Assembly: GCA_963786625.1 (NCBI GenBank)
Contig: CAWAZS010000004.1
Location: 496,001-560,000 of the forward strand
Length of the DNA: 64,000 nt
Origin: CAIWHR01 sp963786625
Lineage (GTDB): Bacteria > Pseudomonadota > Gammaproteobacteria > Burkholderiales > Casimicrobiaceae
Reading direction: 5' to 3'
This document shows positions 51,029 through 59,392 of the stretch, piece by piece (position 1 is the first letter of the stretch; each line of letters opens with the position of its first letter). Position numbers and translations under genes: made by a program. Under the pieces are notes generated by a model. That model saw only the letters and a program-made list of their open reading frames with translations. It was not told the DNA's origin and did not search any database.

Positions 51029-51180
51029 GCGCACGGCCGCCCGAAGCGCACTGTGCTCCCCCTCGGGGGGCAGCGAACGAAGTGAGCGTGGGGGTCGTCC
51101 ATCCGCGCGCACGGCCGCCCGAAGCGCACTGCGCGCCCCCTCGGGGGGCAGCGAACGCAGTGAGCGTGGGGGTCGTCCAT
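51029..51180. repeat. Tandem pair of 76-base palindromic elements between rpoZ and spoT
   Basis: Copy one is 51029-51104, copy two 51105-51180; they differ at about three positions. Each starts 'gcgcacggccgcccgaag', has a palindromic core 'cccccTCGGGGGGc' and ends with 'gtgagcgtgggggtcgtcc'. They begin right at the rpoZ stop. The same family occurs at 54081-54249 in the same orientation relative to transcription. Confidence 0.9.
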
Positions 51181-51181
51181 C

Positions 51182-51388
51182 CTAGCTCTGCACCTTGAGC
51201 AGCATCTCGATTCCGACCTTGCCTGCGGCGATCTCGCGCAGCGCGACGACGGTCGGCTTGTCGCGATCGGTGTCCACGAGCGGGGCGCTGCCTGCGGAGA
51301 TCTGCCGCGCGCGGTTGGTTGCCGCGAGCGTCAGCTCGAAACGGTTGGGGATCTTGTCGAGACAGTCATCGATCGTGATGCGGGCCAT
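51182..51388 (-). CDS. rpoZ: RNA polymerase omega subunit
   Basis: This 68-residue protein has the family start 'MARITIDDCLDKIPNRFELTL', with 'AATNRARQISAG' and 'KPTVVALREIAAGKVG'. It helps assemble RNA polymerase and forms part of the ppGpp site with beta prime, which fits its place beside spoT. It lies 16 bases after gmk. Confidence 0.96.
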   Translation of the reverse strand: MARITIDDCLDKIPNRFELTLAATNRARQISAGSAPLVDTDRDKPTVVALREIAAGKVGIEMLLKVQS

Positions 51389-51404
51389 GGAATCCTCTAG
51401 GGTG

Positions 51405-52116
51405 TCAAGGTTCGAGCAATCGCTGCAGCAGCTGCGCGTGGCGCACCACCTGCCGTCCGGTGGTCAGGCGCGCCGCGCGCACGATCGCGGACAGATCGTC
51501 GACTGCTCGCGCAAACTCCTGATTCATAATAACATAATCGAATTCGCTGCAGTGGCGCATCTCTTCGCGCGCAGCCTCGAGCCGGCGCAGGATGACCTCC
51601 GGCGAGTCCTGGCCCCGCTTTTCGAGCCGTTCCTTGAGCGAGGCGAGCGATCGGCGGCAGGATGAATATGTGCACGGCCTCGGGAATGAGCCGGCGCACC
51701 TGCGCCGCCCCCTGCCAATCGATCTCCAGCAGCACGTCATTGCCGTGCTGAACCTGGTCGCGCAGCCATGTGGCCGAGGTCGCGTACCAGTGGCCGTGGA
51801 CGTAGGCGTGCTCGAGGAACTCGCCCGCAGCCTTGAGCTCGAGAAAGCGCGCCTCGTCGACGAAGTGGTAATGGACGCCGTCGACTTCGGCCGCGCGCGG
51901 CGCGCGCGTCGTGTACGACACCGAGAGCCGGATCCCCGGCTCGCGCTCGAGCAATGCCGCGACGAGGCTCGTCTTGCCGCCCCCGGACGGCGCGGCGAGA
52001 ACGAACAGGCACCCCGACGCCGGCGGCGCGCGGGTCGCGGCTGCGGTAACGCTGTTCACCGTCGCAGCCTCATTGTTCGGCGGCGGGGCATTGGGGGCGC
52101 GTGTCGGCCGCTTCAT
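51405..52116 (-). CDS. gmk: Guanylate kinase (one frameshift)
   Basis: The corrected protein is 236 residues, about 25 longer at the N-terminus than usual. The P-loop is 'LAAPSGGGKTSLVAAL', the GMP site 'SVSYTTRAPRAAEVDGVHYHFV', and 'DVLLEIDWQGAAQVR' and 'IFILPP' are typical. The frame breaks near 51656: one extra base in 'gatcgctcgcc' separates 'ILPP' from 'SLASLKERLEKRG'. It phosphorylates GMP to GDP. The ATG overlaps the yicC stop by four bases; a later start closer to 'GCLFVLAAPSG' is possible. Confidence 0.9.
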
Positions 52117-52985
52117 TCCAGGTTCTGCACCTGTTCGCGCATCTGCTCGATCAGCACCTTGATCTCGAGCGACGCCTGCGATAGCTCGGCGTCGACCGAT
52201 TTGGCGCCCAGCGTGTTCGCCTCGCGGTGCAGCTCCTGCATCAGGAAATCGAGCCGCTTGCCCGCGCTGCCTCCCGCCGCAAGCACGCGGCGCACTTCGG
52301 CAATGTGGGTCGACAACCTGGACAGCTCCTCGGCAACGTCGACCTTGCTCGCGAACAGCGCAAGCTCCTGTTTCAACCGGTCCTGGTCCAGGTCCAGCCC
52401 GGCTTCCAACAGACGCGCACTCAGCTTTTCGACATACGCGTCGTGAATGGCGGGAATGCGCGGCGCGACCCGCGCGACCTGCGTCTCGATCGCCTCGCAT
52501 CGCTCGAGGAGCGTCGCGACCAGCTTCGCCCCCTCGCGAGTGCGCGAAGCGCCCAGATCGGCGAGCGCCTGCGCGACCAGCGCATGCGCTCGCGCAGCGA
52601 GCTCGTCCGGCGGCACCGTCGGCTCGGCCAGCACGCCCGGCCAGCGCAGGACCTCGCCGACGGACAACGGGGCCGCGCCGGGCATGCCGCCCTGAACGTC
52701 GGCGGCGGCCTTGGCGAGCTGCCGCACGCGGGCGAGATCGACCGCCAGACCCGCCGCCCCGGCCGCGGCGCGATTGAGCGTGATCCGGCACTCGACCTTG
52801 CCGCGCTTGAGCTCGGCGACGATGCGCTCGCGTAACGCCGATTCGAGGCCCCGCAGCTCGTCGGGAAGGCGGATCTGGAGATCGAGGTAGCGGTGATTGA
52901 CGGAGCGCAATTCGACCGCGATCGCGACCCCGGGCAGCTCCGCGGCAAGTGCCGCGAAGCCGGTCATGCTGAGGATCATCGGCAA
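52113..52985 (-). CDS. yicC: YicC-family endoribonuclease
   Basis: This 290-residue protein has the conserved ends 'MILSMTGFAA' and 'EIKVLIEQMREQVQNLE', with 'ELRSVNHRYLDLQIRLP' and 'KRLDFLMQELHREANTLGAK'. YicC proteins are RNases that take part in sRNA and mRNA turnover. It is the first gene of the yicC-gmk-rpoZ-spoT group and divergent from the kinase gene. The second Met, two codons on, could also be the start. Confidence 0.94.
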   Translation of the reverse strand: MPMILSMTGFAALAAELPGVAIAVELRSVNHRYLDLQIRLPDELRGLESALRERIVAELKRGKVECRITLNRAAAGAAGLAVDLARVRQLAKAAADVQGGMPGAAPLSVGEVLRWPGVLAEPTVPPDELAARAHALVAQALADLGASRTREGAKLVATLLERCEAIETQVARVAPRIPAIHDAYVEKLSARLLEAGLDLDQDRLKQELALFASKVDVAEELSRLSTHIAEVRRVLAAGGSAGKRLDFLMQELHREANTLGAKSVDAELSQASLEIKVLIEQMREQVQNLE

Positions 52986-53139
52986 GAACTACCGGATTTG
53001 GACAACTTTTCCGGCTTTACTTTGGGCACGTTCATCCGGAGAATGTATGCGTTATCCGCGGCAGGCGCAAGCGAGCGGCAGCCTCTTGGCATGCGAATTG
53101 CGAGCAGCTTTCGCGGATGGCCCCCCGACAACAACGCCC

Positions 53140-54078
53140 ATGCCCGTCACCAACCAGGCACTCTCCGGCGAATATCAGCTGCTGAACTATCGGATCGACC
53201 GGCAGATCAGCCGCGGCGGATTCTCCATCGTCTATCGCGCGTTCGACGAGACAGGCGTCCCGGTGGCGATCAAGGAGTACCTGCCGTCGTCGCTGGTGCT
53301 GCGCACCGAGGGCGATATCGTCCGCGCCACGTCGGCGGAGAACATGGCATCGTTCCGCTACGGGATGAAGTGCTTCTTCGAAGAGGGCCGCGCGCTCGCG
53401 AAGATCAATCATCCGAACGTCGTGCGCGTGCTGAATTTCTTCCGCGCCAACGAGACCGTGTACATGGTGATGCGCTACGAGCGCGGGCGCACGCTCCAGC
53501 AGCAGATCCAGATGCGCCAGGACCAGATGTCCGAGCGCCTGGTCCGCCACGTCTTCATGCACCTGTTGAACGGGCTGCGCGAGGTGCACACGCACAAGCT
53601 GCTCCACCTCGACATCAAGCCGGCCAACATCTACCTGCGCACCGACGGCAGCCCGGTGCTGCTCGACTTCGGCGCCGCGCGGCAGACGCTGACCAAGCAG
53701 AGCCCCAAGCTCGCGCCGATGTACACGCCGGGGTTCGCCGCGCCCGAGCAATACCGCGACCCGGACCGCCTCGGCCCGTGGACCGACGTCTACGGCGTGG
53801 GCGCGAGCATGTTCGCCTGCCTCGCCGCCTTCGCGCCGCAGGCCGCGGATGCGCGGCTGCAGGAGGACCACCTGGTGTCGGCGAAGAAGATCTGGGCGGG
53901 GCAGTATTCGGACAACGTGCTCGAGGTCATCGACTGGTGCCTGCGCCTGGATCCGCTCGAGCGCCCGCAGTCGGTGTTCGCGCTGCAGAAGGCGATCCGC
54001 GACATTGCGCCGAAGCGACGGAAGGCCACCGTGTTCGGCACCCTGAAACGGAAGCTGTTCACCGAAATCGGCACCTGA
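53140..54078 (+). CDS. Serine/threonine protein kinase
   Basis: This 312-residue Hanks-type kinase has the glycine loop 'ISRGGFSIVYRAFD', the catalytic Lys in 'VAIKEYLP', the catalytic loop 'LLHLDIKPANIYL' (His-Leu-Asp instead of His-Arg-Asp), the metal loop 'LLDFGAARQ' and the APE-like 'FAAPEQYRD'. No membrane segment or sensor domain is visible, so it is cytosolic. I use the ATG at 53140 just before the domain; earlier starts are possible. The next gene in the operon is a PP2C phosphatase, the usual opposing partner. A tandem repeat pair lies between them. Confidence 0.9.
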   Translation: MPVTNQALSGEYQLLNYRIDRQISRGGFSIVYRAFDETGVPVAIKEYLPSSLVLRTEGDIVRATSAENMASFRYGMKCFFEEGRALAKINHPNVVRVLNFFRANETVYMVMRYERGRTLQQQIQMRQDQMSERLVRHVFMHLLNGLREVHTHKLLHLDIKPANIYLRTDGSPVLLDFGAARQTLTKQSPKLAPMYTPGFAAPEQYRDPDRLGPWTDVYGVGASMFACLAAFAPQAADARLQEDHLVSAKKIWAGQYSDNVLEVIDWCLRLDPLERPQSVFALQKAIRDIAPKRRKATVFGTLKRKLFTEIGT

Positions 54079-54080
54079 AG

Positions 54081-54249
54081 TGAACCGCCCCCCAGGCTCA
54101 CTGCGTTCGCCACCCCCCGCGGGGGGCATTCAGTGCCCTTCGGGCGGCCGTGCGGGCACTGAGATGAACCGCCCCCCAGGCTCACTGCGTTCGCCACCCC
54201 CCCGCGGGGGGCATTCAGTGCCCTTCGGGCGGCCGTGCGGGCACTGAAG
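54081..54249. repeat. Tandem pair of 84-base palindromic elements between kinase and phosphatase genes
   Basis: Copy one is 54081-54164, copy two 54165-54249, differing by about two bases. Each begins 'tgaaccgccccccaggctc', has a core 'ccccccGCGGGGGGc' and ends 'gggcggccgtgcgggcac'. The reverse complement is clearly the same family as the pair between rpoZ and spoT. It fills the entire intergenic gap, ending at the phosphatase ATG. Confidence 0.9.
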
Positions 54250-54250
54250 C

Positions 54251-55171
54251 ATGCGCTTCACGATCTTCCAGGAGTCGCGCAAGGGCTCGCGCCTGGTCAA
54301 CCAGGATCGGGTCGCGTACACGTACAGCCGGGACACGCTGCTGATGGTCGTCGCCGACGGGATGGGCGGCCACGCGGGCGGCGAGATCGCGGCGCAGATC
54401 GCCGTGCGACTGTTCATCGAGCGCTTCCAGCAGGAAGCGAAGCCGATGCTGAAGAACCCGCTCGGCTTCCTGCAGGAGTCGATGGTGAAGGCGCACGCCG
54501 CGCTGGGCTCCTACTCGACGCAGTTCTCGATGCTGGAGACGCCGCGCACGACCTGCGTCGCCTGCATCGTGCAGGCGGGCTACGCGTACTGGGCGCACGT
54601 CGGCGACTCGCGGCTGTACCTCTACCGGCAGGGCGCGCTGGTCAGCCAGACCAAGGATCATTCGAAGGTGCAGTACCTCGTCGATCAGGGCGTCATCGGC
54701 GCCGGCGACGCCGCCGAGCATCCCGACCGCAACAAGGTCTACAGCTGTCTGGGCGGCATGATCGAGCCCATCATCGACCTTTCGGTCCGGATGCCCCTGC
54801 GCAACGGCGACCTCATCGTCATGTGCACCGACGGGGTGTGGGGTCCGATGGGCACCGACGAGATCGCGTCGTGGCTCGCGTCGACGCCGATCCTCAAGGC
54901 CGCGCCGGAGATGCTGCGCGAGGCGGAAAAGCGTGGCGGCCCGGACGGGGACAACCTGTCGGCGATCGTCATGCGCTGGGGTCCGGAGACCCTCGTCGAC
55001 GAGCCGACGACGACGATCACCGAGACGCTCGGCCTGGGCGAGTTCGCGACACAGCTCGACCGGACCCTCACGCTCACGGACCGCAAGGGCGCGGACCGCG
55101 ACCTCTCCGACGACGAGATCGAGCGCGCGATCGACGAGATCCAGGCCACGATCCAGCGCTACCGGCGCTGA
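54251..55171 (+). CDS. PP2C-family serine/threonine phosphatase
   Basis: This 306-residue phosphatase has the metal-binding motifs 'RLVNQDRVAY', 'LLMVVADGMGGHAGGEIA', 'WAHVGDSRLYLYR', 'LIVMCTDGVWG' and 'GGPDGDNLSAIVMRW'. All key Asp residues are present. A tail of about 60 residues follows the domain. It is cotranscribed with the upstream kinase and would reverse its phosphorylation. The ATG follows directly on the second repeat copy, so a ribosome site, if any, lies in the repeat end. Confidence 0.92.
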   Translation: MRFTIFQESRKGSRLVNQDRVAYTYSRDTLLMVVADGMGGHAGGEIAAQIAVRLFIERFQQEAKPMLKNPLGFLQESMVKAHAALGSYSTQFSMLETPRTTCVACIVQAGYAYWAHVGDSRLYLYRQGALVSQTKDHSKVQYLVDQGVIGAGDAAEHPDRNKVYSCLGGMIEPIIDLSVRMPLRNGDLIVMCTDGVWGPMGTDEIASWLASTPILKAAPEMLREAEKRGGPDGDNLSAIVMRWGPETLVDEPTTTITETLGLGEFATQLDRTLTLTDRKGADRDLSDDEIERAIDEIQATIQRYRR

Positions 55172-55306
55172 CGCCGCGTCGCCGGCGACGCGGCGCCGAT
55201 TCCGGACAGTCCCTGCGCCGCCGGCGCGACGCGAAACGCCGGGGTTCGTCGTATGATGACGGTTTCAAGCCGTCCCGATCCCCGCCCGCTGCCACGCGAC
55301 ACCGCC

Positions 55307-56050
55307 ATGCGCCAGATCATCATCGACACCGAAACCACCGGGCTCGATCCGAAGCAGGGTCACCGGATCATCGAGGTGGCGGCGCTGGAAGTGATCGACC
55401 GTCGAGCGACGGGACGGACCGTGCATTTCCGCGTCGACCCCGAACGCGAGATCGACGCGGGCGCGACCGAGGTTCACGGGATGACCTGGGAGGATCTGAA
55501 GGGCAGACCCAGGTTTCGGGACATCGTCGCCGAGTTTGCCGACTTCGCGTGCGGCGCCGAATGGATCATCCACAACGCGCCGTTCGACGTCGGTTTTCTC
55601 GATGCCGAGTTGCAGCTCGCCGAGCGTGGCCGGTGCGCCGACATCTACGCCACGCTGGTGGACACGCTGGCGCTCGCCCGCGAGATGTTCCCGGGCAAGC
55701 GAAACAGCCTCGACGCCCTGTGCGAGCGGTTCGGCATCGACAACGCGCACCGGTCGGTGCACGGCGCGTTGCTGGACGCGCAGCTGCTGGCCGAGGTCTA
55801 TCTCGCGATGACGCGCGGGCAGGAGTCGCTGACCATCGACATGGCGTCGCCGAGCGCTCCGACGGCCGCGGGCGCCGCCGGTGGGCACGCAGTGGCGCGC
55901 GCCGGTCCGCGCCCGACCGTCAGCGTGCTCGCGCCGACACCGCTGGAGCTCGCGGCGCACCACGAGTACCTGGCTGCGCTGGACAGGGAATCCAAGGGCC
56001 GCTGCGTCTGGCTTGCGCTGGCGTCGACAGGGGAACGAGCCGCAGCGTGA
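55307..56050 (+). CDS. dnaQ: DNA polymerase III epsilon subunit (proofreading exonuclease)
   Basis: This 247-residue DEDDh exonuclease has Exo I 'IIIDTETTGLDPKQGHRI', Exo II 'WIIHNAPFDVGFLDAEL' and Exo III 'RSVHGALLDAQLLAEVYL', with the essential His before the last Asp. The C-terminal tail would bind the alpha subunit. The ATG at 55307 starts 'MRQIIIDTETTG'. rnhA, often next to dnaQ, is not present here. Confidence 0.94.
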   Translation: MRQIIIDTETTGLDPKQGHRIIEVAALEVIDRRATGRTVHFRVDPEREIDAGATEVHGMTWEDLKGRPRFRDIVAEFADFACGAEWIIHNAPFDVGFLDAELQLAERGRCADIYATLVDTLALAREMFPGKRNSLDALCERFGIDNAHRSVHGALLDAQLLAEVYLAMTRGQESLTIDMASPSAPTAAGAAGGHAVARAGPRPTVSVLAPTPLELAAHHEYLAALDRESKGRCVWLALASTGERAAA

Positions 56051-56147
56051 CGCGCCGCCCCCGTCGCCGCGCGGCCCGGGCGCCCGGCGCTCCGGCTCCA
56101 TCTGCGGCCATTCACGTCCCCGCGCCGCTCGCGTGGCAGCACAGCCG

Positions 56148-57662
56148 ATGCCGATCGACTATCTTCAGAAGATACTGACCGCGAAGGTCTACGACGTCGC
56201 CATCGAGTCGGCGCTCGACTTCGCCCCGTTACTATCGCACCGCATCGGCAATCGCGTCCTCCTCAAGCGCGAGGACCAGCAGCCCGTGTTCTCGTTCAAG
56301 CTGCGCGGCGCGTACAACAAGATGGCGCACCTCTCGCCGGCCGAGCGCGGGCGCGGCGTGATCGCCGCCTCGGCGGGCAATCACGCGCAGGGTGTCGCGC
56401 TCGCTGCGCAGACGCTCGGCTGCGCGGCGACGATCGTGATGCCGGTGACCACGCCGCACATCAAGATCGCCGCGGTCGAGGCGCGCGGCGCGAAGGTCGT
56501 GCTCCACGGCGACTCGTACAGCGACGCGTACGCGCACGCGCTGGCGCTGCAGAAGCGCTCGCATGCGGTCTTCGTGCACCCCTACGACGATCCCGACGTC
56601 ATCGCGGGCCAGGGAACGGTCGGCATGGAGATCCTGCGCCAGTGCCAGGGGCCGATCGACGCGATCTTCGTCGCGATCGGCGGCGGCGGGCTGATCGGTG
56701 GAATCGGCGCCTACGTGAAGCGGGTTCGGCCCGACATCAGGATCGTCGGCGTGCAGCCCGAGGACTCGGATGCGATGGCGCGCTCGCTCGCCGCGGGCCG
56801 TCGCGTGCGGCTCGCCCACGTGGGGCTCTTCGCCGACGGCGTCGCCGTGAAGCAGGTCGGGAAGGAGACCTTCCGGCTCGCGCGGAAGTACGTCGACGAC
56901 GTCGTGCTCGTCGACACCGACGCGATCTGCGCGGCGCTCAAGGACGTGTTCGAGGACACGCGCTCGATCCTCGAGCCCGCGGGCGCGCTGTCGGTCGCCG
57001 GACTGAAGGCGTGGGTCGGTCGGCACCGGGCGAAGGACCGCACGTACGTGGCGATCGCCTGCGGCGCCAACATGAACTTCGACCGCCTGCGCTTCGTCGC
57101 CGAGCGCGCGGAGCTCGGCGAGCAGCGCGAGGCGATCCTCGCGGTGACGATTCCGGAGCGCCCCGGCAGCTTTCGCGAGTTCTGCGCTCTGCTCGGCACG
57201 CGGTCGGTCACCGAGTTCAACTACCGGTACGCCGATCCGAGTGTCGCGCACCTCTTCGTCGGCCTCGAAGTCGCGAACCGGCGCGAGACCGACCACCTGC
57301 TCGCCGAGCTCAGGCGCGGCCGGATCGAGGCCTACGACCTGTCCGACAACGAGATGGCGAAGCTGCACGTCCGCCACCTCGTCGGCGGCCATGCGCCGTC
57401 GGCGGAGAACGAGATCCTGTACCGGTTCGAGTTCCCCGAGCGCCCCGGAGCGCTGATGCGATTCCTGACGAGCATGAGCCGCGGCTGGAACATCACCCTG
57501 TTCCACTACCGGAACCACGGCGCGGACTACGGCCGCGTGCTGGTCGGGATGCAGGTGCCGCCGTCGGACAAGGGCGCCTTCCGCGCCTTTCTCGACCGGC
57601 TCGGCTACGACTGCGTCGAGGAAACGGGCAACCCGGCGTACCGGATGTTTCTCGGCCGCTAG
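56148..57662 (+). CDS. ilvA: Biosynthetic threonine ammonia-lyase
   Basis: This 504-residue PLP enzyme has the lysine in 'PVFSFKLRGAYNKM', 'ASAGNHAQGVALAA', the phosphate loop 'AIGGGGLIGGIGAYVK' and 'SVAGLKAW'. Two ACT-like regulatory domains follow ('VTIPERPGSFREFCALL' and 'RFEFPERPGALMRFL'), which mark the isoleucine-inhibited biosynthetic form rather than the short catabolic one. It makes 2-oxobutanoate for isoleucine. Length is normal. Confidence 0.95.
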   Translation: MPIDYLQKILTAKVYDVAIESALDFAPLLSHRIGNRVLLKREDQQPVFSFKLRGAYNKMAHLSPAERGRGVIAASAGNHAQGVALAAQTLGCAATIVMPVTTPHIKIAAVEARGAKVVLHGDSYSDAYAHALALQKRSHAVFVHPYDDPDVIAGQGTVGMEILRQCQGPIDAIFVAIGGGGLIGGIGAYVKRVRPDIRIVGVQPEDSDAMARSLAAGRRVRLAHVGLFADGVAVKQVGKETFRLARKYVDDVVLVDTDAICAALKDVFEDTRSILEPAGALSVAGLKAWVGRHRAKDRTYVAIACGANMNFDRLRFVAERAELGEQREAILAVTIPERPGSFREFCALLGTRSVTEFNYRYADPSVAHLFVGLEVANRRETDHLLAELRRGRIEAYDLSDNEMAKLHVRHLVGGHAPSAENEILYRFEFPERPGALMRFLTSMSRGWNITLFHYRNHGADYGRVLVGMQVPPSDKGAFRAFLDRLGYDCVEETGNPAYRMFLGR

Positions 57663-57937
57663 ACCGGGCCTGCGCGCCCGTCCGGGCGACGTCCGCAGGG
57701 ACGGGCCGATCCGCGCCCGCGCAGCGACGCCGAAGGGCATTGAGTGCCCCTGCGCGGCAGCCCGTTCGCATGAAAACATGCGTCGCCGAAGCAAAACAGC
57801 CCGATTCCCTTCCCGGCCCCGATTCAGGCAAAGTTTATGCTCTAGGCAACTACCTTCCCTCGTGGCAAACTTGCCGGCCGAGCGTTGTGGTCCACAATTT
57901 GCTCCCCTGAAAAGGCGGAGTCGCGGAGAGGAAAAGC
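57663..57937. other. Intergenic region before the pil chemosensory operon
   Basis: No gene is visible. 'ccgaagggcattgagtgcccc' (57730-57750) looks like half of the palindromic element seen at 54081. The rest should hold the promoter of pilG; I cannot assign a clear one. The ribosome site 'ggagagga' (57925-57932) lies just before the pilG ATG. Confidence 0.5.
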
Positions 57938-58366
57938 ATGTCGCCGGAGCAGAACCCGCTTTCGGGCGTCAAGGTTATGGTGATTGACGACTCGAACACG
58001 ATCCGCCGCAGCGCCGAGATATTTCTGCTGCAGGCGGGGTGCACGGTGATATTGGCCGAGGACGGATTCGATGCGCTTGCGAAGATCACCGACCACCAGC
58101 CCGATCTCGTCTTCGTCGACATCATGATGCCGCGTCTCGACGGTTACCAGACCTGTGCCCTCATCAAGAAGAACGCGAAGTTCCAGGGCACGCCGGTCGT
58201 CATGCTGTCGTCGAAGGACGGCCTGTTCGACCGGGCGCGCGGGCGGATGGTGGGCTCCGACCAGTACCTGACCAAGCCGTTCACCAAGGAGAGCCTGCTG
58301 AAAGCCGTTGCGACGCACGTGAATCGGGGGGCGCCGTCGGGAGCGATGGCGCCGGCCGCCGGCTAG
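57938..58366 (+). CDS. pilG: Twitching-motility response regulator PilG
   Basis: This 142-residue single receiver domain has the acidic pocket 'MVIDDSNTIRR', the phosphorylated Asp in 'LVFVDIMMPRLDGYQ', the Thr/Ser switch in 'VVMLSSKDGLFD' and Lys in 'YLTKPFTKE'. No output domain follows. It matches PilG of the Pil-Chp system, which controls type IV pilus extension. It is the first of pilG-pilH-pilI-pilJ-pilL, all on one strand. Confidence 0.92.
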   Translation: MSPEQNPLSGVKVMVIDDSNTIRRSAEIFLLQAGCTVILAEDGFDALAKITDHQPDLVFVDIMMPRLDGYQTCALIKKNAKFQGTPVVMLSSKDGLFDRARGRMVGSDQYLTKPFTKESLLKAVATHVNRGAPSGAMAPAAG

Positions 58367-58403
58367 TGCCGCAGGACCGCCTGCAGGAATCCGACCGCCA
58401 CCG

Positions 58404-58769
58404 ATGACCATCAAGCGAATCCTCATCGTCGACGACTCGCCGACCGAGCGCCATGTCCTGAACGACATGCTGACCAAGGCGGGCTTCGAGGTCGTTGCCT
58501 GCGACAACGGCCAGGACGCGGTCGCCAAGGCGAAACAGATGATGCCCGATCTGATCCTGATGGACGTGGTCATGCCGGGGCTCAACGGGTTCCAGGCGAC
58601 GCGCGCGATCAGCCGTGACGCCGACACGAAGAACATACCGATCGTTCTCTGCACGTCGAAGAGCCAGGAGACCGACAAGATCTGGGGCATGCGCCAGGGC
58701 GCCCGCGATTACGTCGTCAAGCCCGTGCACCGGGACGAGCTCCTCGCGAAGATCGCCGCGCTGAGCTGA
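58404..58769 (+). CDS. pilH: Twitching-motility response regulator PilH
   Basis: This 121-residue single receiver has 'RILIVDDSPTERH', Asp in 'LILMDVVMPGLNGFQ', 'VLCTSKSQETDKIWGMRQGA' and 'YVVKPVHRDEL'. This fits PilH, which in Pil-Chp systems drains phosphate and favours retraction. It lies 37 bases after pilG and 26 bases before pilI. Confidence 0.92.
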   Translation: MTIKRILIVDDSPTERHVLNDMLTKAGFEVVACDNGQDAVAKAKQMMPDLILMDVVMPGLNGFQATRAISRDADTKNIPIVLCTSKSQETDKIWGMRQGARDYVVKPVHRDELLAKIAALS

Positions 58770-58795
58770 TCGCCACTTGCCCATCCCCGACGAAG

Positions 58796-59326
58796 ATGGC
58801 CCGCCCCGCCCGCATCGATCTCCGTTCGTTCCAGGACGAGCTGGCGACGCGGCTTGCCGCCAAGACGGCGGCGCAGGTCGAGTCGTCGCGCCTCGGCCTC
58901 GCCTGTGGAGGCGAGCGCTGGCTGGTGCGCCTCGGGGATGCCGCCGAGGTGATCGCCGTGCCGCCGATCGCCGAGGTTCCGCTGACCAAGCCGTGGTTTC
59001 GCGGCCTCGCGAACATCCGGGGCAATCTCTACACGGTCGTCGATTTCGCCGGCTTTCTCGGCCGCGAAGCCGCCGTGGCGCATGGCGCCGCCAGCCAGAG
59101 CAGGCTGATCATTTTCGGGCCGCGCGCCGGCGAGCTCAGGGCGGGTGTGATCGTCCAGAGCGTGCTGGGCCTGCGCAACCTCGCCGAGCTCGCCCCGGCA
59201 CCGCCGGTGCCGGATGCGCCCGCATGGTACGGCCCCCGGTGGGTCGATGCCGAGCGCGGCGAGTGGCAGGAGATCGAGCTGGCGCAGCTCGCCGAGGATT
59301 CCCGATTCCTGAATGTCGGATTGTAG
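58796..59326 (+). CDS. pilI: CheW-like adaptor PilI
   Basis: This 176-residue CheW-domain protein has 'GERWLVRLGDAAEVIAVPPIAEVP' in parts, 'WFRGLANIRGNLYTVVDFAGFLG' and 'SRLIIFGPR'. It couples the PilJ receptor to the PilL kinase. The ATG start and spacing fit the operon. Confidence 0.92.
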   Translation: MARPARIDLRSFQDELATRLAAKTAAQVESSRLGLACGGERWLVRLGDAAEVIAVPPIAEVPLTKPWFRGLANIRGNLYTVVDFAGFLGREAAVAHGAASQSRLIIFGPRAGELRAGVIVQSVLGLRNLAELAPAPPVPDAPAWYGPRWVDAERGEWQEIELAQLAEDSRFLNVGL

Positions 59327-59392
59327 GCAGCGCGACGCGATGCCGGGGCCGGACGCCCGGACCGCCACGATATCGCGCGCTCCGGAGGCAAC

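Noticed and set aside
48772..51198. 808-codon open frame on the plus strand opposite spoT
   Set aside because: It is an antisense shadow of spoT that even reads through the tandem repeats; it has no domain and no ribosome site.
51029..54249. CRISPR array formed by the repeated units
   Set aside because: Each site has just two directly abutting copies with no spacers and no cas genes.
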